Shown piece by piece: positions 9,320-19,234 of a stretch of 64,000 bases of DNA. Numbering within the stretch: the first letter of the stretch is position 1; each line of letters begins with the position of its first letter. The notes beneath the pieces were generated by a model, which worked only from the letters and a program-made list of their open reading frames with translations, was not told the origin of the DNA and did no database searches. The position numbers were made by a program, and so were the translations under genes. Origin of the DNA: Croceicoccus mobilis (lineage in GTDB: Bacteria > Pseudomonadota > Alphaproteobacteria > Sphingomonadales > Sphingomonadaceae); the NCBI RefSeq assembly GCF_001661965.1, contig NZ_LYWZ01000011.1, forward strand, positions 62,001 to 126,000, in the 5' to 3' direction.

Positions 9320-10237
9320 TTATTCGACCCGCGTGACGCGCCAGCCTTCGCTCTCCAGCAGGGCGATCAATCCATCCTCGCCGCCAACATGGCCTGCGCC
9401 AACCGCGACAAAGGGGCGGGCGCCCGATGACAACTGCGCGGCAATGGCCGCCACCCAGCTTTCGTTGCGGCGTGTCAGCAGGCGATTGCGCAGCAGATTG
9501 CCCGGATCTCCCGCCGGGCCGAGCCCTTCGTTCATCAGGGTCGCCAGCCGCTCCGTATCGCCCGACAGCCACGCATCGCTCATTTCCTCGGCATCCTCAT
9601 CCCCCTCGGTCAGCATGGATTCGAGGAGTTCGCGCTGTTCCTTTTCAGCCAGCGTGTCGAAGAGGGAGAATTGCTGCTCGACAGTTTCGAGCCCCAGAAC
9701 CGGACCGGAGGCATATTCGCCGATAAGAACGCGGTCCACGCCATCGGCCGGATCGATGCCCGAATTGGCCTGCATCGCGCTCGATAATGTAAGCGCCGCG
9801 GCCCATGTCTCGAGATTGCGAAACTGCGCCGGATTGGCTCCGGCATTATCGATCAGCTCGTCCAGATCGTCGCGCAATTCGGGCGAAACGCGCTGTTCCA
9901 GCGGGGGCAGCCCATTGGTAAAGGCCATGCGATTGAACGTATCACGCAATTGCGCATCGTCGAGATCGGCGACCTCGACAATCAGCACCCCCGATTTCGC
10001 CAGCGCATCTTTCAGCGCATCACTCTTCCACCGACTGCGCGAGGGGAGGGCGTGGATCGTGCCGAATAGCCAGCCGGCAGGTTCGGCATCGGCATCGGCA
10101 TCGCTGCGGTCGACGCGATAGAGCGCCGGGTCCCCCTCAGGACCCGGCAACAGGTTGCAGGCGGACAGCGCCAGCGCCGCGAAAGGCGCCAGCAGCCATG
10201 CCGCCAGTTCACGTGTCGATGGGATAAAACGGCTCAG
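9320..10237 (-). CDS. TraB/GumN family lipoprotein, second copy (probable CTG start)
   Basis: TraB/GumN (TIKI-like, putative metal-dependent protease) protein. It carries the GxxH motif in LFGTIHALPSR and the C-terminal AVGAGHVGGEDG motif. The first standard start codon is TTG at 10150, but that would cut into a clear lipoprotein signal: the in-frame codons upstream read RELAAWLLAPFAALALSAC, a hydrophobic core with an LSAC lipobox. No ATG, GTG or TTG precedes that signal in frame. The best candidate is CTG at 10237-10235, which overlaps the preceding gene's TGA as CTGA. With it the protein is 305 aa. Paralogue of the upstream gene. Confidence 0.8.
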   Translation of the reverse strand: MSRFIPSTRELAAWLLAPFAALALSACNLLPGPEGDPALYRVDRSDADADAEPAGWLFGTIHALPSRSRWKSDALKDALAKSGVLIVEVADLDDAQLRDTFNRMAFTNGLPPLEQRVSPELRDDLDELIDNAGANPAQFRNLETWAAALTLSSAMQANSGIDPADGVDRVLIGEYASGPVLGLETVEQQFSLFDTLAEKEQRELLESMLTEGDEDAEEMSDAWLSGDTERLATLMNEGLGPAGDPGNLLRNRLLTRRNESWVAAIAAQLSSGARPFVAVGAGHVGGEDGLIALLESEGWRVTRVE

Positions 10238-11157
10238 TATTGCACCCGCTCGACGCTCAGACCGCGCTTGGCCAGCATGGCCTGCACGCTGTCGTCGCCC
10301 GAAAGATGGCCCGCGCCGACCGCCATGAACACGGTGCCCGGCTGCGCCATGCGGCCCACCACCCAGTCGGCCCAGTTGGCGTTACGATTGACCAGCAGCG
10401 TTTCATAAACTTCGGGAGTGGCTTCCATGCCCTCGTTGATGAGGTCCGCAGTAGCATTCACATCGCCAAGGCCCCAGGCATCTTCCATTTCGGCATACAT
10501 GGCCTCGGCCTCGTCCAGCTGATCGACAGCTTCCATCAGGAAACCGATCTGCGCCTCCTCGGTCATCGTGGAGAAGAAGCCCAGCTGTTCGGAGAAGCCT
10601 TCCAGCCCCGAGATCGGCATGTTCCGCTCTTCAGCCTGCGCCTCAAGCACCTTCTCGACACCGGCTTCACCCGAATATCCCAGCTTTTCCATCGGGGCGA
10701 GCGAGAGGATAAGGCCCGCAAACCACGGCTGCATGGGCTCCATCATCGCCACAGGCATGCCCAGTTTTTCGGCCGCCGCGGCCAGACGCGCGTTCTGCTC
10801 CGCCGACAATGCGCCCGACATGGTCGATCCGTCGGTGCGGATGCCATGGGTCATCATCTCCTGCTGCACGACGTCATCACCCGGCTCCACCATCTCGACA
10901 ACAAGCTCGTCCGAGGCGGCGAACGCCTCGCTCACCGCGTCGTCGAACCAGACGAGGTCGGGCTTGAGCAGGTGCATGGTGCCGAACATATAGATGGTGG
11001 TGTCGTCATCCGACAGTTTCCACAACGCCGGATCGGCATCACTGCGGTCCAGCACCACTTCCTCTGCCATGGCAGGCTGCGCCATGATCGGAGCGCCCAG
11101 ACCCAGAAGGGCCGCGGTGGCAGGTACGATCTGACGCAGGATTTTCTTCAGCTTCAT
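10234..11157 (-). CDS. TraB/GumN family protein, first copy
   Basis: A 307 aa exported protein. The signal peptide is about residues 1-31 (MKLKKILRQIVPATAALLGL and a cleavage region near PAMAEE). The mature part shows YMFGTMHLLKPDL with the conserved GTMH, and AVGAGHLSGDDS near the end, the two conserved histidine motifs of the TraB/GumN/TIKI family. The substrate is unknown; family members are proposed metalloproteases. The start at ATG 11157 has an AGAGG ribosome binding site; longer upstream ORF sequence has no homology-like content. Divergent from glyQ. Confidence 0.88.
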   Translation of the reverse strand: MKLKKILRQIVPATAALLGLGAPIMAQPAMAEEVVLDRSDADPALWKLSDDDTTIYMFGTMHLLKPDLVWFDDAVSEAFAASDELVVEMVEPGDDVVQQEMMTHGIRTDGSTMSGALSAEQNARLAAAAEKLGMPVAMMEPMQPWFAGLILSLAPMEKLGYSGEAGVEKVLEAQAEERNMPISGLEGFSEQLGFFSTMTEEAQIGFLMEAVDQLDEAEAMYAEMEDAWGLGDVNATADLINEGMEATPEVYETLLVNRNANWADWVVGRMAQPGTVFMAVGAGHLSGDDSVQAMLAKRGLSVERVQY

Positions 11158-11360
11158 TGCGATCCTCTCATGCAGGAAAAGATTAGATAGGCTCTTCTGT
11201 CTCCAAACTGAAGATGCGCAGCTTTTGGTAAAGAACTGGTAGGCATGAACGCCGCCGCTGAGGCCCATATCGTTTTGCCATGGGAAAAGACGCACGATCT
11301 GCCGTGATATAGGCCCTGCGCGCCATTGACGCCGTTTCGCACCTGCGCCATTGGCCCCGC

Positions 11361-12260
11361 ATGACACGCGATCCGACAAAGTCGTTTCAGGACATGATCC
11401 TCACGCTCCACGACTACTGGAGCAGCAAGGGGTGCCTGATCCTTCAGCCCTATGACATGCGCATGGGTGCGGGCACGTTTCACCCGGCAACGACCTTGCG
11501 GGCATTGGGCCCCGAACCGTGGAACGCGGCATTCGTCCAGCCGTGCCGCCGTCCGACCGATGGCCGCTATGGCGAGAACCCGAACAGGCTTCAGCACTAT
11601 TACCAGTATCAGGTCATCCTGAAGCCCAGCCCGCCCGATATTCAGGACCTTTATCTGGAAAGCCTGAAGCTGATCGGCATCGACCCGCTTCGCCACGACA
11701 TCCGCTTTGTCGAGGACGACTGGGAAAGCCCGACGCTGGGCGCATGGGGTCTTGGCTGGGAAGTGTGGTGCGACGGGATGGAGGTGACGCAGTTCACCTA
11801 TTTCCAGCAGATGGGCGGCTATGACTGCAAGCCGGTTGCAGGCGAGCTGACCTACGGCCTCGAACGCCTCGCCATGTATATCCAGGGCGTCGACAACGTC
11901 TATGACCTTGCCTTCAACCAGCAGGGCGTGAGCTATGGCGACGTATTCCTTGAGAACGAGCGCCAGATGTCGACCTGGAACTTCGAGGTCGCCGATACCG
12001 ACGCATTGTTCGACCTGTTCCGCAAAGCGGTGGCCGAATGCAAGCTGTGCCTCGACAAGGGTCTGCCGATTCCGGCCTATGAGCAAGCGATCGAGGCCAG
12101 CCATATCTTCAATCTGCTGCAGGCGCGCGGCGTGATTTCCGTGCAGGAACGCGCCAGCTACATGGGGCAGGTCCGCGATCTCGCGCGGGGATCGTGCGAG
12201 GCGCATATGGCGAAGGAAGCCGACCGCTGGGCGGCGCAATATCCGGAGTGGGCGGCATGA
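11361..12260 (+). CDS. glyQ: Glycine--tRNA ligase alpha subunit
   Basis: A 299 aa catalytic subunit of the bacterial alpha2beta2 glycyl-tRNA synthetase (class IIc). Motifs include [53 protein letters not shown] and the motif 3-like [12 protein letters not shown]. The gene overlaps glyS by 4 nt (ATGA), giving coupled synthesis of both subunits. Length and sequence are typical. Confidence 0.98.
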   Translation: MTRDPTKSFQDMILTLHDYWSSKGCLILQPYDMRMGAGTFHPATTLRALGPEPWNAAFVQPCRRPTDGRYGENPNRLQHYYQYQVILKPSPPDIQDLYLESLKLIGIDPLRHDIRFVEDDWESPTLGAWGLGWEVWCDGMEVTQFTYFQQMGGYDCKPVAGELTYGLERLAMYIQGVDNVYDLAFNQQGVSYGDVFLENERQMSTWNFEVADTDALFDLFRKAVAECKLCLDKGLPIPAYEQAIEASHIFNLLQARGVISVQERASYMGQVRDLARGSCEAHMAKEADRWAAQYPEWAA

Positions 12261-14401
12261 GCGATTTCCTGCTCGAACTCCTGTGCGAAGAGATCCCGGC
12301 CCGCATGCAGGCTGGCGCGCGCGCCGATCTTGAACGTTTGTTCAAGGCGGAAATGGATGCCGCTGGCGTTGTTACGAGTGACATCACCGTCTGGTCGACC
12401 CCGCGCCGCCTTGCGCTGATCGCACGCGACGTGCCGACCGAGACCGAAGCGGTTTCCGAAGAAGCGAAAGGCCCGCCCGAAGGCGCACCCGACGCTGCCA
12501 TCGACGGGTTCTGCAAGAAGAACGGCGTGACCCGCGACCAGCTTGAGCTTCGCGATGTGAAAGGCCGCAATACCTATTTCGCGGTGAAGAACGTGCCGGG
12601 CCGCGCTGTCAGCGACGTGCTGGCCGAAGCGATCCCCGCAATCATTCGCGCTTTCCCATGGCCGAAGTCGATGCGCTGGGGCGCAGCCTCGATCAGCACC
12701 GAAAGCCTGCGCTGGGTCCGCCCGCTGCAGGGTATTGTTGCGATTCTTGGCGAAGACCTCGTGTCGTGCGAAGTCGGCGGCGTGCAGTCGGGTTATGCCA
12801 CGGTCGGGCACCGGTTCCATCATTCGGGCGAAGTCACCATCGGCGGCGCACATGATTACGCTGAAAAGCTTCGCGCCTGCCATGTGATCGTCGATCACGA
12901 GGAGAGGCAGGACATCGTCCGTAGCGAGGCCCGCGCCGCTGCCGAGGCCGCCGGACTGAAGCTGGTCGATGACGAAGGGCTGGTGATCGAGAACGCAGGC
13001 CTCACCGAATGGCCGGTTCCGTTGCTGGGCCGCTTCGACGAAGACTTCCTCGCCGTGCCGCCAGAGGTGATTCAGCTGACCGCGCGCGTGAACCAGAAAT
13101 ATTTCGTGTGCGAGGATCAGGCGGGCAAGCTTGCCAATGCCTTTGTCTGCACCGCGAACATCAGCGCCGATGACCCCGCCGTGATCGTCGATGGTAACCG
13201 CAAGGTGCTGGCCGCGCGCCTTTCGGACGCACGCTTTTTCTGGGAAGTCGATCAGAAAACACCGCTGCGCCAGCACGCGCAGAAACTGTCGCGCATCACT
13301 TTCCACGAAAAGCTGGGCACGGTGGCCGAGAAGGTGCAGCGCATCGCCAAGCTGGCCGACTGGCTGGTTTTCGACGCCAAGGCACCCAATGGCGATCATA
13401 AGCTCGCCCGTCAGGCGGCCGAACTGGCGAAGGCCGATCTCGTCACCGAGATGGTCGGGGAATTCCCTGAACTACAGGGCCTTATGGGCGGATATTACGC
13501 CCGGATCGAAGGGCTGCCGACCGAGGTCGCCGATGCGATCCGCGATCATTACAAGCCTGCCGGGCAGAACGACGACGTGCCCACCGCGCCGACCACCGTC
13601 GCAGTGGCATTGGCCGACCGGCTCGACAATCTCTTCAGCTTCTTCAAGATCGGCATTCTGCCAACCGGCTCTAAGGACCCCTTCGCGCTGCGCCGGGCCG
13701 CACTGGGCTATATCCGCCTGGTACAGGCCAACGGGTTGGAACTGTCGCTCGACACCGTAGTCCGTGCGTGGGAAGGGCGCCCGAACGCGGCGCTGGCGGA
13801 AAAGGTCACCGAGTTCCTGCTCGATCGGCTTGCCGTGCAGTTACGTGATCAAGGCGTGCGCCACGATTACATCAGCGCCTCGCACGACTGGCGGGGCCAC
13901 ATCGATTTCCGCATCGACCGGGTCGAGGCGCGGGCGAGGGCGCTCGCCAGCTTCCTCGGCACCGAAGATGGCGCGAACCTCCTTGCCGGATATAAGCGCG
14001 CGGCCAACATCCTGAAGAAGGAAGGCTTCGAAGGCGCCGAGAGCCGCATTGCCCGCACGGGGGAAGAAGATCCGATGTCGCTGGTCGACGATCCCGATCT
14101 CGGCCCCATCCTTGCCGAACGCGGTCACACCTCGCCGAACTATGCCATGGAGCCTGCCGAGAAGCGGCTGGTCGAGGCGCTGGACGAGGCCGCTCCTGCC
14201 GCATCATGCGCCGTCGCGGAGGAGGATTTCGAAGCCGCCATGGCCGCGCTCGCATCGTTGCGCGGGCCGATCGACGCGTTTTTTGATGATGTCACCGTCA
14301 ATGATGACAACCCCACCAAACGGGCAGCCCGTCTTGCCCTTTTGGATCGGTTCCGCGTTGCAGTGCACAATGTTAGTGATTTCTCGCGGATCGAGAATTG
14401 A
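12257..14401 (+). CDS. glyS: Glycine--tRNA ligase beta subunit
   Basis: A 714 aa subunit that binds tRNA-Gly and contains an HD-like domain plus a C-terminal anticodon-binding (DALR-type) domain. It begins [17 protein letters not shown], the conserved N-terminus. Later motifs include [32 protein letters not shown] and [15 protein letters not shown]. The start at ATG 12257 overlaps the glyQ stop. The reading frame is open 21 codons further upstream, inside glyQ, and that part is not used. Confidence 0.98.
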   Translation: MSDFLLELLCEEIPARMQAGARADLERLFKAEMDAAGVVTSDITVWSTPRRLALIARDVPTETEAVSEEAKGPPEGAPDAAIDGFCKKNGVTRDQLELRDVKGRNTYFAVKNVPGRAVSDVLAEAIPAIIRAFPWPKSMRWGAASISTESLRWVRPLQGIVAILGEDLVSCEVGGVQSGYATVGHRFHHSGEVTIGGAHDYAEKLRACHVIVDHEERQDIVRSEARAAAEAAGLKLVDDEGLVIENAGLTEWPVPLLGRFDEDFLAVPPEVIQLTARVNQKYFVCEDQAGKLANAFVCTANISADDPAVIVDGNRKVLAARLSDARFFWEVDQKTPLRQHAQKLSRITFHEKLGTVAEKVQRIAKLADWLVFDAKAPNGDHKLARQAAELAKADLVTEMVGEFPELQGLMGGYYARIEGLPTEVADAIRDHYKPAGQNDDVPTAPTTVAVALADRLDNLFSFFKIGILPTGSKDPFALRRAALGYIRLVQANGLELSLDTVVRAWEGRPNAALAEKVTEFLLDRLAVQLRDQGVRHDYISASHDWRGHIDFRIDRVEARARALASFLGTEDGANLLAGYKRAANILKKEGFEGAESRIARTGEEDPMSLVDDPDLGPILAERGHTSPNYAMEPAEKRLVEALDEAAPAASCAVAEEDFEAAMAALASLRGPIDAFFDDVTVNDDNPTKRAARLALLDRFRVAVHNVSDFSRIEN

Positions 14402-14517
14402 TCTGTAGCGTTTGTTACAGGTTACAAGGTCGCATCGTAACGAAATATCGCCTATTCCAGCGTCGGATTTCGCGACGCAACAACCCTAGATAGAACACCC
14501 AGGGGGCTCGTTAAAAC

Positions 14518-17184
14518 ATGACCCAATATGTCTACACCTTCGGCGGCGGCGCCGTTTCCGACGATCCGAGGGCCAAGGACAAGAACATCACCGGCGGCAA
14601 GGGTTCCAACCTTGCTGAAATGGCCTCGATCGGGCTGCCGGTGCCTCCCGGTTTCACCATCACCACCGAAATGTGCGTGAAATATCTGGCGGAAGGTGCG
14701 AATTTCGACGACCAGCTGCGTGCCGACGTTGCCGCTGCGCTGAATCATATCGAAATGACCGTGGGCAAGAAGTTTGGCGATGCCGCCGATCCGCTGCTCG
14801 TTTCGGTCCGCTCGGGCGCGCGCGTTTCGATGCCGGGCATGATGGACACGGTCCTCAACCTCGGCCTTAACGACGAAACGGTGCAGGGTCTTGCCAGCGT
14901 TTCGGGTGATGAGCGTTTTGCTTGGGACAGCTATCGCCGCTTCATCCAGATGTATTCCGACGTCGTCCTTGGCCTCGACCACGGCCTGTTCGAAGAAGCG
15001 CTGGAGATCTGCAAGGAAGACAACGGCTTTTCCGCCGACATCGAGCTTTCGGCCGATGACTGGAAAAAGCTGGTCGCCGAATACAAGGCGATTGCAGAGC
15101 GCGAACTGGGCCGCCCGTTCCCGATGGACGTTAACGATCAGCTCTGGGGCGCGATTTCGGCAGTTTTCGGCAGCTGGGATTCCGAACGCGCCAAGGTCTA
15201 TCGCCGGTTGAACGGCATTCCCGGTGGCTGGGGCACCGCGGTCAATGTGCAGGCCATGGTCTTTGGCAACATGGGCGAGACCAGCGCCACCGGCGTTGCC
15301 TTCACCCGCGATCCCGCGACCGGCGACCGCAATTATTACGGCGAATATCTGATCAACGCGCAGGGTGAGGACGTTGTCGCCGGCATCCGCACCCCGCAGT
15401 ACCTGACCAAGGCCGCCAAGGAAGCGGCGGGCGCGAAGCTTCCCTCGATGGAAGAATCCATGCCCGAAGCCTATGGCGAACTGGCCAAGGTGTTCGACCT
15501 GCTCGAAAACCATTACCGCGAGATGCAGGACATCGAGTTCACGGTGCAGCAGGGCAAGCTCTGGATGCTTCAGACCCGCACCGGCAAGCGCACCGCGAAG
15601 GCTGCATTGAAGATGGCGGTCGACATGGTGCACGAAGGTCTTATCGACGAGGCGACCGCCGTGAAGCGCGTCGACCCGATGGCTCTGGACCAGTTGCTTC
15701 ACCCGACGCTTGATCCCGATGCGCCGCGCGACATCCTGACCGTCGGTCTGCCCGCATCACCGGGCGCGGCGTCGGGCGCGGTCGTGTTCGATGCCGATAC
15801 TGCCGAACAGCTGGCCGAACGCGGCGAGGCCGTGATTCTCGTCCGCGTGGAAACCAGCCCCGAAGACATCCACGGCATGCACGCAGCCAAGGGTATCCTG
15901 ACCGCACGCGGCGGCATGACCAGCCACGCGGCCGTTGTCGCCCGCGGCATGGGCCGTCCCTGCGTTTCGGGTGCGTCGGCCCTGTCGATCGACCGCAAGA
16001 GCAAGGTTGCCCGCATAGGTGCGAACGAGCTGAAGGAAGGCGATGTCATCACCCTCGACGGTGCGACCGGCGAAGTGATGAAGGGCGCTGTCCCGACCAT
16101 CGAGCCCGAACTGGTCGGCGATTTCGCAACGCTGATGGAGTGGGCCGACGCCAAGCGCCGCATGAAGGTGCGCACCAACGCCGAGACGCCCGCCGACTGC
16201 AAGATGGCGCGCCAGTTCGGCGCCGAAGGCATCGGCCTGTGCCGGACGGAGCACATGTTCTTTGACGCAGGCCGCATTTCCAGCGTGCGCGAGATGATCC
16301 TTGCCGAGGACGAGGCGGGTCGCCGCAAGGCGCTGGCCAAGCTGCTTCCCGAGCAGCGCATGGACTTCAAGGCGATCTTCACCGAGATGGCCGGCCTTCC
16401 GGTTACCATCCGCCTCCTCGATCCTCCGCTGCATGAATTCCTGCCGCATGCCGACGAGGAATTTGCAGAGCTGGCCGAGATCACCGGCTATGGCGTCGAC
16501 CACCTCAAACGCCGCGCGGGTGAACTGCATGAGTTCAACCCGATGCTCGGCCACCGTGGCTGCCGCCTTGGTATCACTTACCCCGAGATCTACGAGATGC
16601 AGGTCCGCGCCATTTTCGAAGCCGCTTGCGAAGTGGCCGAGGAAAGCGGCGAGGCTCCGGTTCCCGAAGTCATGATCCCGCTGGTCGGTACCAAGAAGGA
16701 ACTGGAAATCCTGCGCGCGCTCGTGGAACGCGAAGCCAAGAAGGTGTTCGAGGAAAAAGGCCGCACGCTCGAATATCTCGTCGGCACGATGATCGAGCTG
16801 CCGCGAGCCGCGTTGATGGCGGGTGAGATCGCGGAAGAAGGCGAGTTCTTCTCCTTCGGCACCAACGATCTGACGCAGACGACGCTCGGCGTTAGCCGTG
16901 ATGACGCAGCGCGTTTCCTGACCCCTTATGTCGACAAGGGCATTTACCCGCGCGATCCGTTCGTAAGCCTCGACATCGAAGGCGTGGGCCAGCTGGTCGA
17001 ACTGGCAGCCGAACGCGGCCGCAAGACCCGCCCGGACATCAAGCTCGGCATCTGCGGCGAGCATGGCGGCGATCCTGCTTCCATCGCTTTCTGTGAAAAG
17101 ACCGGCCTCGATTACGTGTCGGCGTCGCCCTACCGCGTGCCGATCGCGCGTCTGGCCGCAGCGCAGGCCGCGCTGGCCGACTGA
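14518..17184 (+). CDS. ppdK: Pyruvate, phosphate dikinase
   Basis: An 888 aa enzyme interconverting pyruvate + ATP + Pi and phosphoenolpyruvate + AMP + PPi. The N-terminal ATP-grasp domain starts YTFGGGAVSDD and has GGKGSNLAEMASIGLPVPPG. The central swivelling domain carries the phosphorylated His in GGMTSHAAVVARGMGRPC. The C-terminal PEP/pyruvate barrel shows GLCRTEHMF, GHRGCRLGI and the catalytic Cys in GICGEHGGDP. It gives reversible flow between glycolysis and gluconeogenesis. A 116 nt gap after glyS suggests its own promoter. Confidence 0.98.
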   Translation: MTQYVYTFGGGAVSDDPRAKDKNITGGKGSNLAEMASIGLPVPPGFTITTEMCVKYLAEGANFDDQLRADVAAALNHIEMTVGKKFGDAADPLLVSVRSGARVSMPGMMDTVLNLGLNDETVQGLASVSGDERFAWDSYRRFIQMYSDVVLGLDHGLFEEALEICKEDNGFSADIELSADDWKKLVAEYKAIAERELGRPFPMDVNDQLWGAISAVFGSWDSERAKVYRRLNGIPGGWGTAVNVQAMVFGNMGETSATGVAFTRDPATGDRNYYGEYLINAQGEDVVAGIRTPQYLTKAAKEAAGAKLPSMEESMPEAYGELAKVFDLLENHYREMQDIEFTVQQGKLWMLQTRTGKRTAKAALKMAVDMVHEGLIDEATAVKRVDPMALDQLLHPTLDPDAPRDILTVGLPASPGAASGAVVFDADTAEQLAERGEAVILVRVETSPEDIHGMHAAKGILTARGGMTSHAAVVARGMGRPCVSGASALSIDRKSKVARIGANELKEGDVITLDGATGEVMKGAVPTIEPELVGDFATLMEWADAKRRMKVRTNAETPADCKMARQFGAEGIGLCRTEHMFFDAGRISSVREMILAEDEAGRRKALAKLLPEQRMDFKAIFTEMAGLPVTIRLLDPPLHEFLPHADEEFAELAEITGYGVDHLKRRAGELHEFNPMLGHRGCRLGITYPEIYEMQVRAIFEAACEVAEESGEAPVPEVMIPLVGTKKELEILRALVEREAKKVFEEKGRTLEYLVGTMIELPRAALMAGEIAEEGEFFSFGTNDLTQTTLGVSRDDAARFLTPYVDKGIYPRDPFVSLDIEGVGQLVELAAERGRKTRPDIKLGICGEHGGDPASIAFCEKTGLDYVSASPYRVPIARLAAAQAALAD

Positions 17185-17197
17185 TCTGATATGGAAC

Positions 17198-17236
17198 GGA
17201 GCCCGAAGCCCCTTTAAAAGCGGGGTTTCGGGTTCC
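17198..17236 (+). terminator. Terminator-like hairpin after ppdK
   Basis: Two 15 nt arms (17198-17212 and 17222-17236) pair fully on the plus strand with two G-U wobbles; on the minus strand those become A-C mismatches. The 9 nt loop contains the TAA stop of the convergent methyltransferase gene. No U tract follows, so termination strength is uncertain. Confidence 0.5.
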
Positions 17237-17993
17237 GGCCCGTCAAGGTCACGAATTCGAACCGTTCGCGGATAATTCCGTCATCGTCACGCTGCGCTTC
17301 GAATGCGCTGCGGGCGACATCCAGACCAGAACGCGTCAGGGCAGGGCCGGGATTGGCCAGTACATTGCCCATGGCCTGCGCCCGCAGATCGCCGATGATC
17401 TGGTCGAAACTGTCAAACCCGACATCAAAGCCCCAGCCATCCACCACCGGATCGGCAAAACCCGTGCGGGTCAGCAACTGCCCGGCGGCTCGCACATCGA
17501 CCTGCGGGTGAATGCGCGGGGCAGGGCGCTCTCCGTCGCCCGCCAGCATCGCGGCGCGCAGCTTCAACAGCGACCCGGCAGCGGCAAAACTCGCGATCAT
17601 CAACCCACCCTGTTTCAACGCGTGGCGCATCAGCACCAATGCGCCCGGAAGATCGTTCACCGTATCCAGCAGGCCGAACGTGACGATCAGGTCATAGGGT
17701 CCGCCCGAGATCGGCTTTTCCTCATCGATCTGCACCTTGCCGGGCAGTGGCGCCGGATCGGCGGCCGTCACATCGCCTCCTGTTTCTTCCAGATGCCGGA
17801 TCAGTGCGCCGGTGCGATCACCGATGACAAGCGCCTTGGCGAAATCCTCGCGCAGGAAGCCGAGTCGATCGACCACATCCTCGGCCAATTCGCGGGTAAT
17901 TGTGGACACACCATCAATCCGCGCCATGCGCTGTCGTGCGGCAATCCGGCGGGAGCGTGAGAAAATGCGGGGAGGAGTAGGGGCGGAAGCCAT
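17214..17993 (-). CDS. SAM-dependent methyltransferase (BioC/NDUFAF5-like)
   Basis: A 259 aa class I methyltransferase. A basic N-terminus (RIFSRSRRIAARQRMAR) precedes the Rossmann core. Motif I is degenerate (ALVIGDRTGALIRHL), and the motif IV region is YDLIVTFGLLDTVNDLPGAL. The C-terminus has DSFDQIIGDLRAQAMGN, a pattern shared with the NDUFAF5/C20orf7-like group often annotated as BioC-like. The substrate is unknown. The start is placed at ATG 17993. Divergent from comF, an arrangement seen in other alphaproteobacteria. Confidence 0.85.
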   Translation of the reverse strand: MASAPTPPRIFSRSRRIAARQRMARIDGVSTITRELAEDVVDRLGFLREDFAKALVIGDRTGALIRHLEETGGDVTAADPAPLPGKVQIDEEKPISGGPYDLIVTFGLLDTVNDLPGALVLMRHALKQGGLMIASFAAAGSLLKLRAAMLAGDGERPAPRIHPQVDVRAAGQLLTRTGFADPVVDGWGFDVGFDSFDQIIGDLRAQAMGNVLANPGPALTRSGLDVARSAFEAQRDDDGIIRERFEFVTLTGRNPKPRF

Positions 17994-18081
17994 GGCCTGC
18001 CTGTTGCCGTGCGCGTCCGGAATGTGCAAGCGTGGCGATGTGCGAAAAAACGCATGTGTAACAGGTCGCAATTCAACACCC

Positions 18082-18855
18082 ATGATTTCGCTGCGCCAGA
18101 AATTCGCGCCGATCATCGATTTCGCCTTCCCGCCGCGCTGCCCCGCTTGCGGCGATGAAGTCGTCGGCGCCCCCGGACAGGACGATGCGCTGTGCCCGTC
18201 ATGCTGGAGCAGGCTTGAAATGCCCGGTCATCCATCCTGCCGCCTGTGCCAGCATCCGCTCGCGCCCGAAGGCAATCTCGACGACGGGCTGTGCGTGGCC
18301 TGCCGTGAGGCTGCGCCGGTCCATGACGGGATGAGCGCGGCGACCATCTATGGCGATGCATCGCGCGATGTCGTCCTGGCGTTGAAACATGCCGGGCGCT
18401 TTGCGCTGGCAGGGCCGATGGGTCGATTGATGGCTATGCGGCTGGAGGCATCCGGCGCGGTTCTGCCACCGGACCCGCTGGTCGTGCCGGTTCCGCTTCA
18501 CCGGACCCGGCTCTGGTCGCGCGGGTACAACCAGTCGGTTTTGCTTGCCCGCGGACTGGCAAAGGCACGGGGATGGAGCGTTGCGCCCGACGCGCTCCGC
18601 CGCGTGCGGCGTACCCGGGCGCTTGGCGGGCTGGATCGAAGCGAGAGACTTGAAATGCTGGCAGGGGCCATCGTCGTGCCGCACGCCCTAAGCGTGGCGG
18701 GGCGCGATATTGTGCTGGTCGATGACGTGGTGACCAGCGGCGCGACCACGGATGCATGTGTCAGGGCGTTGAAGGATGCGGGCGCGGATCGCGTGGTGGT
18801 TTCCTGCTATGCGCGGGTGCGATCGCCTTGGCGGGCGGGTGCCTTGCGGGATTGA
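18082..18855 (+). CDS. comF: ComF family phosphoribosyltransferase-like protein
   Basis: A 257 aa protein with an N-terminal zinc-finger-like region of four CxxC pairs (CPACG, CPSCW, CRLCQ, CVACR). It is followed by a type I phosphoribosyltransferase fold whose PRPP-binding loop is VLVDDVVTSGATT. The segment VVPVPLHRTRLWSRGYNQ is highly typical of ComF. In naturally competent bacteria ComF acts in DNA uptake or processing after import; its role outside competence is unsettled. The ATG at 18082 gives the standard N-terminus just before FPPRCPACG. Confidence 0.93.
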   Translation: MISLRQKFAPIIDFAFPPRCPACGDEVVGAPGQDDALCPSCWSRLEMPGHPSCRLCQHPLAPEGNLDDGLCVACREAAPVHDGMSAATIYGDASRDVVLALKHAGRFALAGPMGRLMAMRLEASGAVLPPDPLVVPVPLHRTRLWSRGYNQSVLLARGLAKARGWSVAPDALRRVRRTRALGGLDRSERLEMLAGAIVVPHALSVAGRDIVLVDDVVTSGATTDACVRALKDAGADRVVVSCYARVRSPWRAGALRD

Positions 18856-19234
18856 AGGCCCGCTAAATGAGTGCCGGATAAAAGTTGGCGCCCGGGGAGC
18901 GAAATCCCCGAGCGCCAGATTGACGTTCCGTTCGAGTGCGCATCAGAGACTTTTCGTCCCGAGCTGCTGCCCGTCTTTCCCGTCTGATAAGCCCCCCGGC
19001 TTATCATTTTCCCTGAACGTTGACCGCTTAGAGCATCCGCTTGGCGACAACGATCACCGCGGCAACGATTCTCGTGCGTTGCAAGCGGGTCCGGCTCCCT
19101 CAAGCCGTGATTGCGTTCTTGCCTGTCCGATGCAATTTGGAAAGGGTGAAACCGCGCGCGACATGGAAAATATGCAACGCTGTGGTGGAAGTGCAACAAT
19201 CGTTCGCGATGAAACTTTAAAAAGGATCCTGTTA
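18856..19234. other. 379 nt intergenic region with two hairpins, no convincing gene
   Basis: Between comF and hisI. Hairpin 1 (18887-18916) has 11 nt arms. It pairs better on the minus strand (U-G instead of C-A) and is followed there by AACTTTT, a minus-strand terminator geometry. Hairpin 2 (18986-19005) is a perfect 8 bp stem, GATAAGCC/GGCTTATC, with a CCCC loop and ATTTTC on the plus-strand side. Short ORFs on both strands have no good ribosome binding site plus plausible product. A minus-strand small RNA ending at 18880 is possible. Confidence 0.4.
18887..18916 (-). terminator. Hairpin with minus-strand terminator geometry
   Basis: Stem GGCGCTCGGGG/CCCCGGGCGCC on the minus strand with one U-G pair and an 8 nt loop, followed by AACTTTTATC. 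On the plus strand it could also act after comF, but it lacks a T tract there and has a C-A mismatch. Confidence 0.45.

Noticed and set aside
15757-17064. 435-codon minus-strand frame opposite ppdK
   Set aside because: High-GC shadow of ppdK; composition rich in His/Arg/Gln without domain pattern.
19028-19081. Minus-strand TTG ORF of 17 codons (QRTRIVAAVIVVAKRML)
   Set aside because: Hydrophobic look is attractive but there is no ribosome binding site and it is too short to support.
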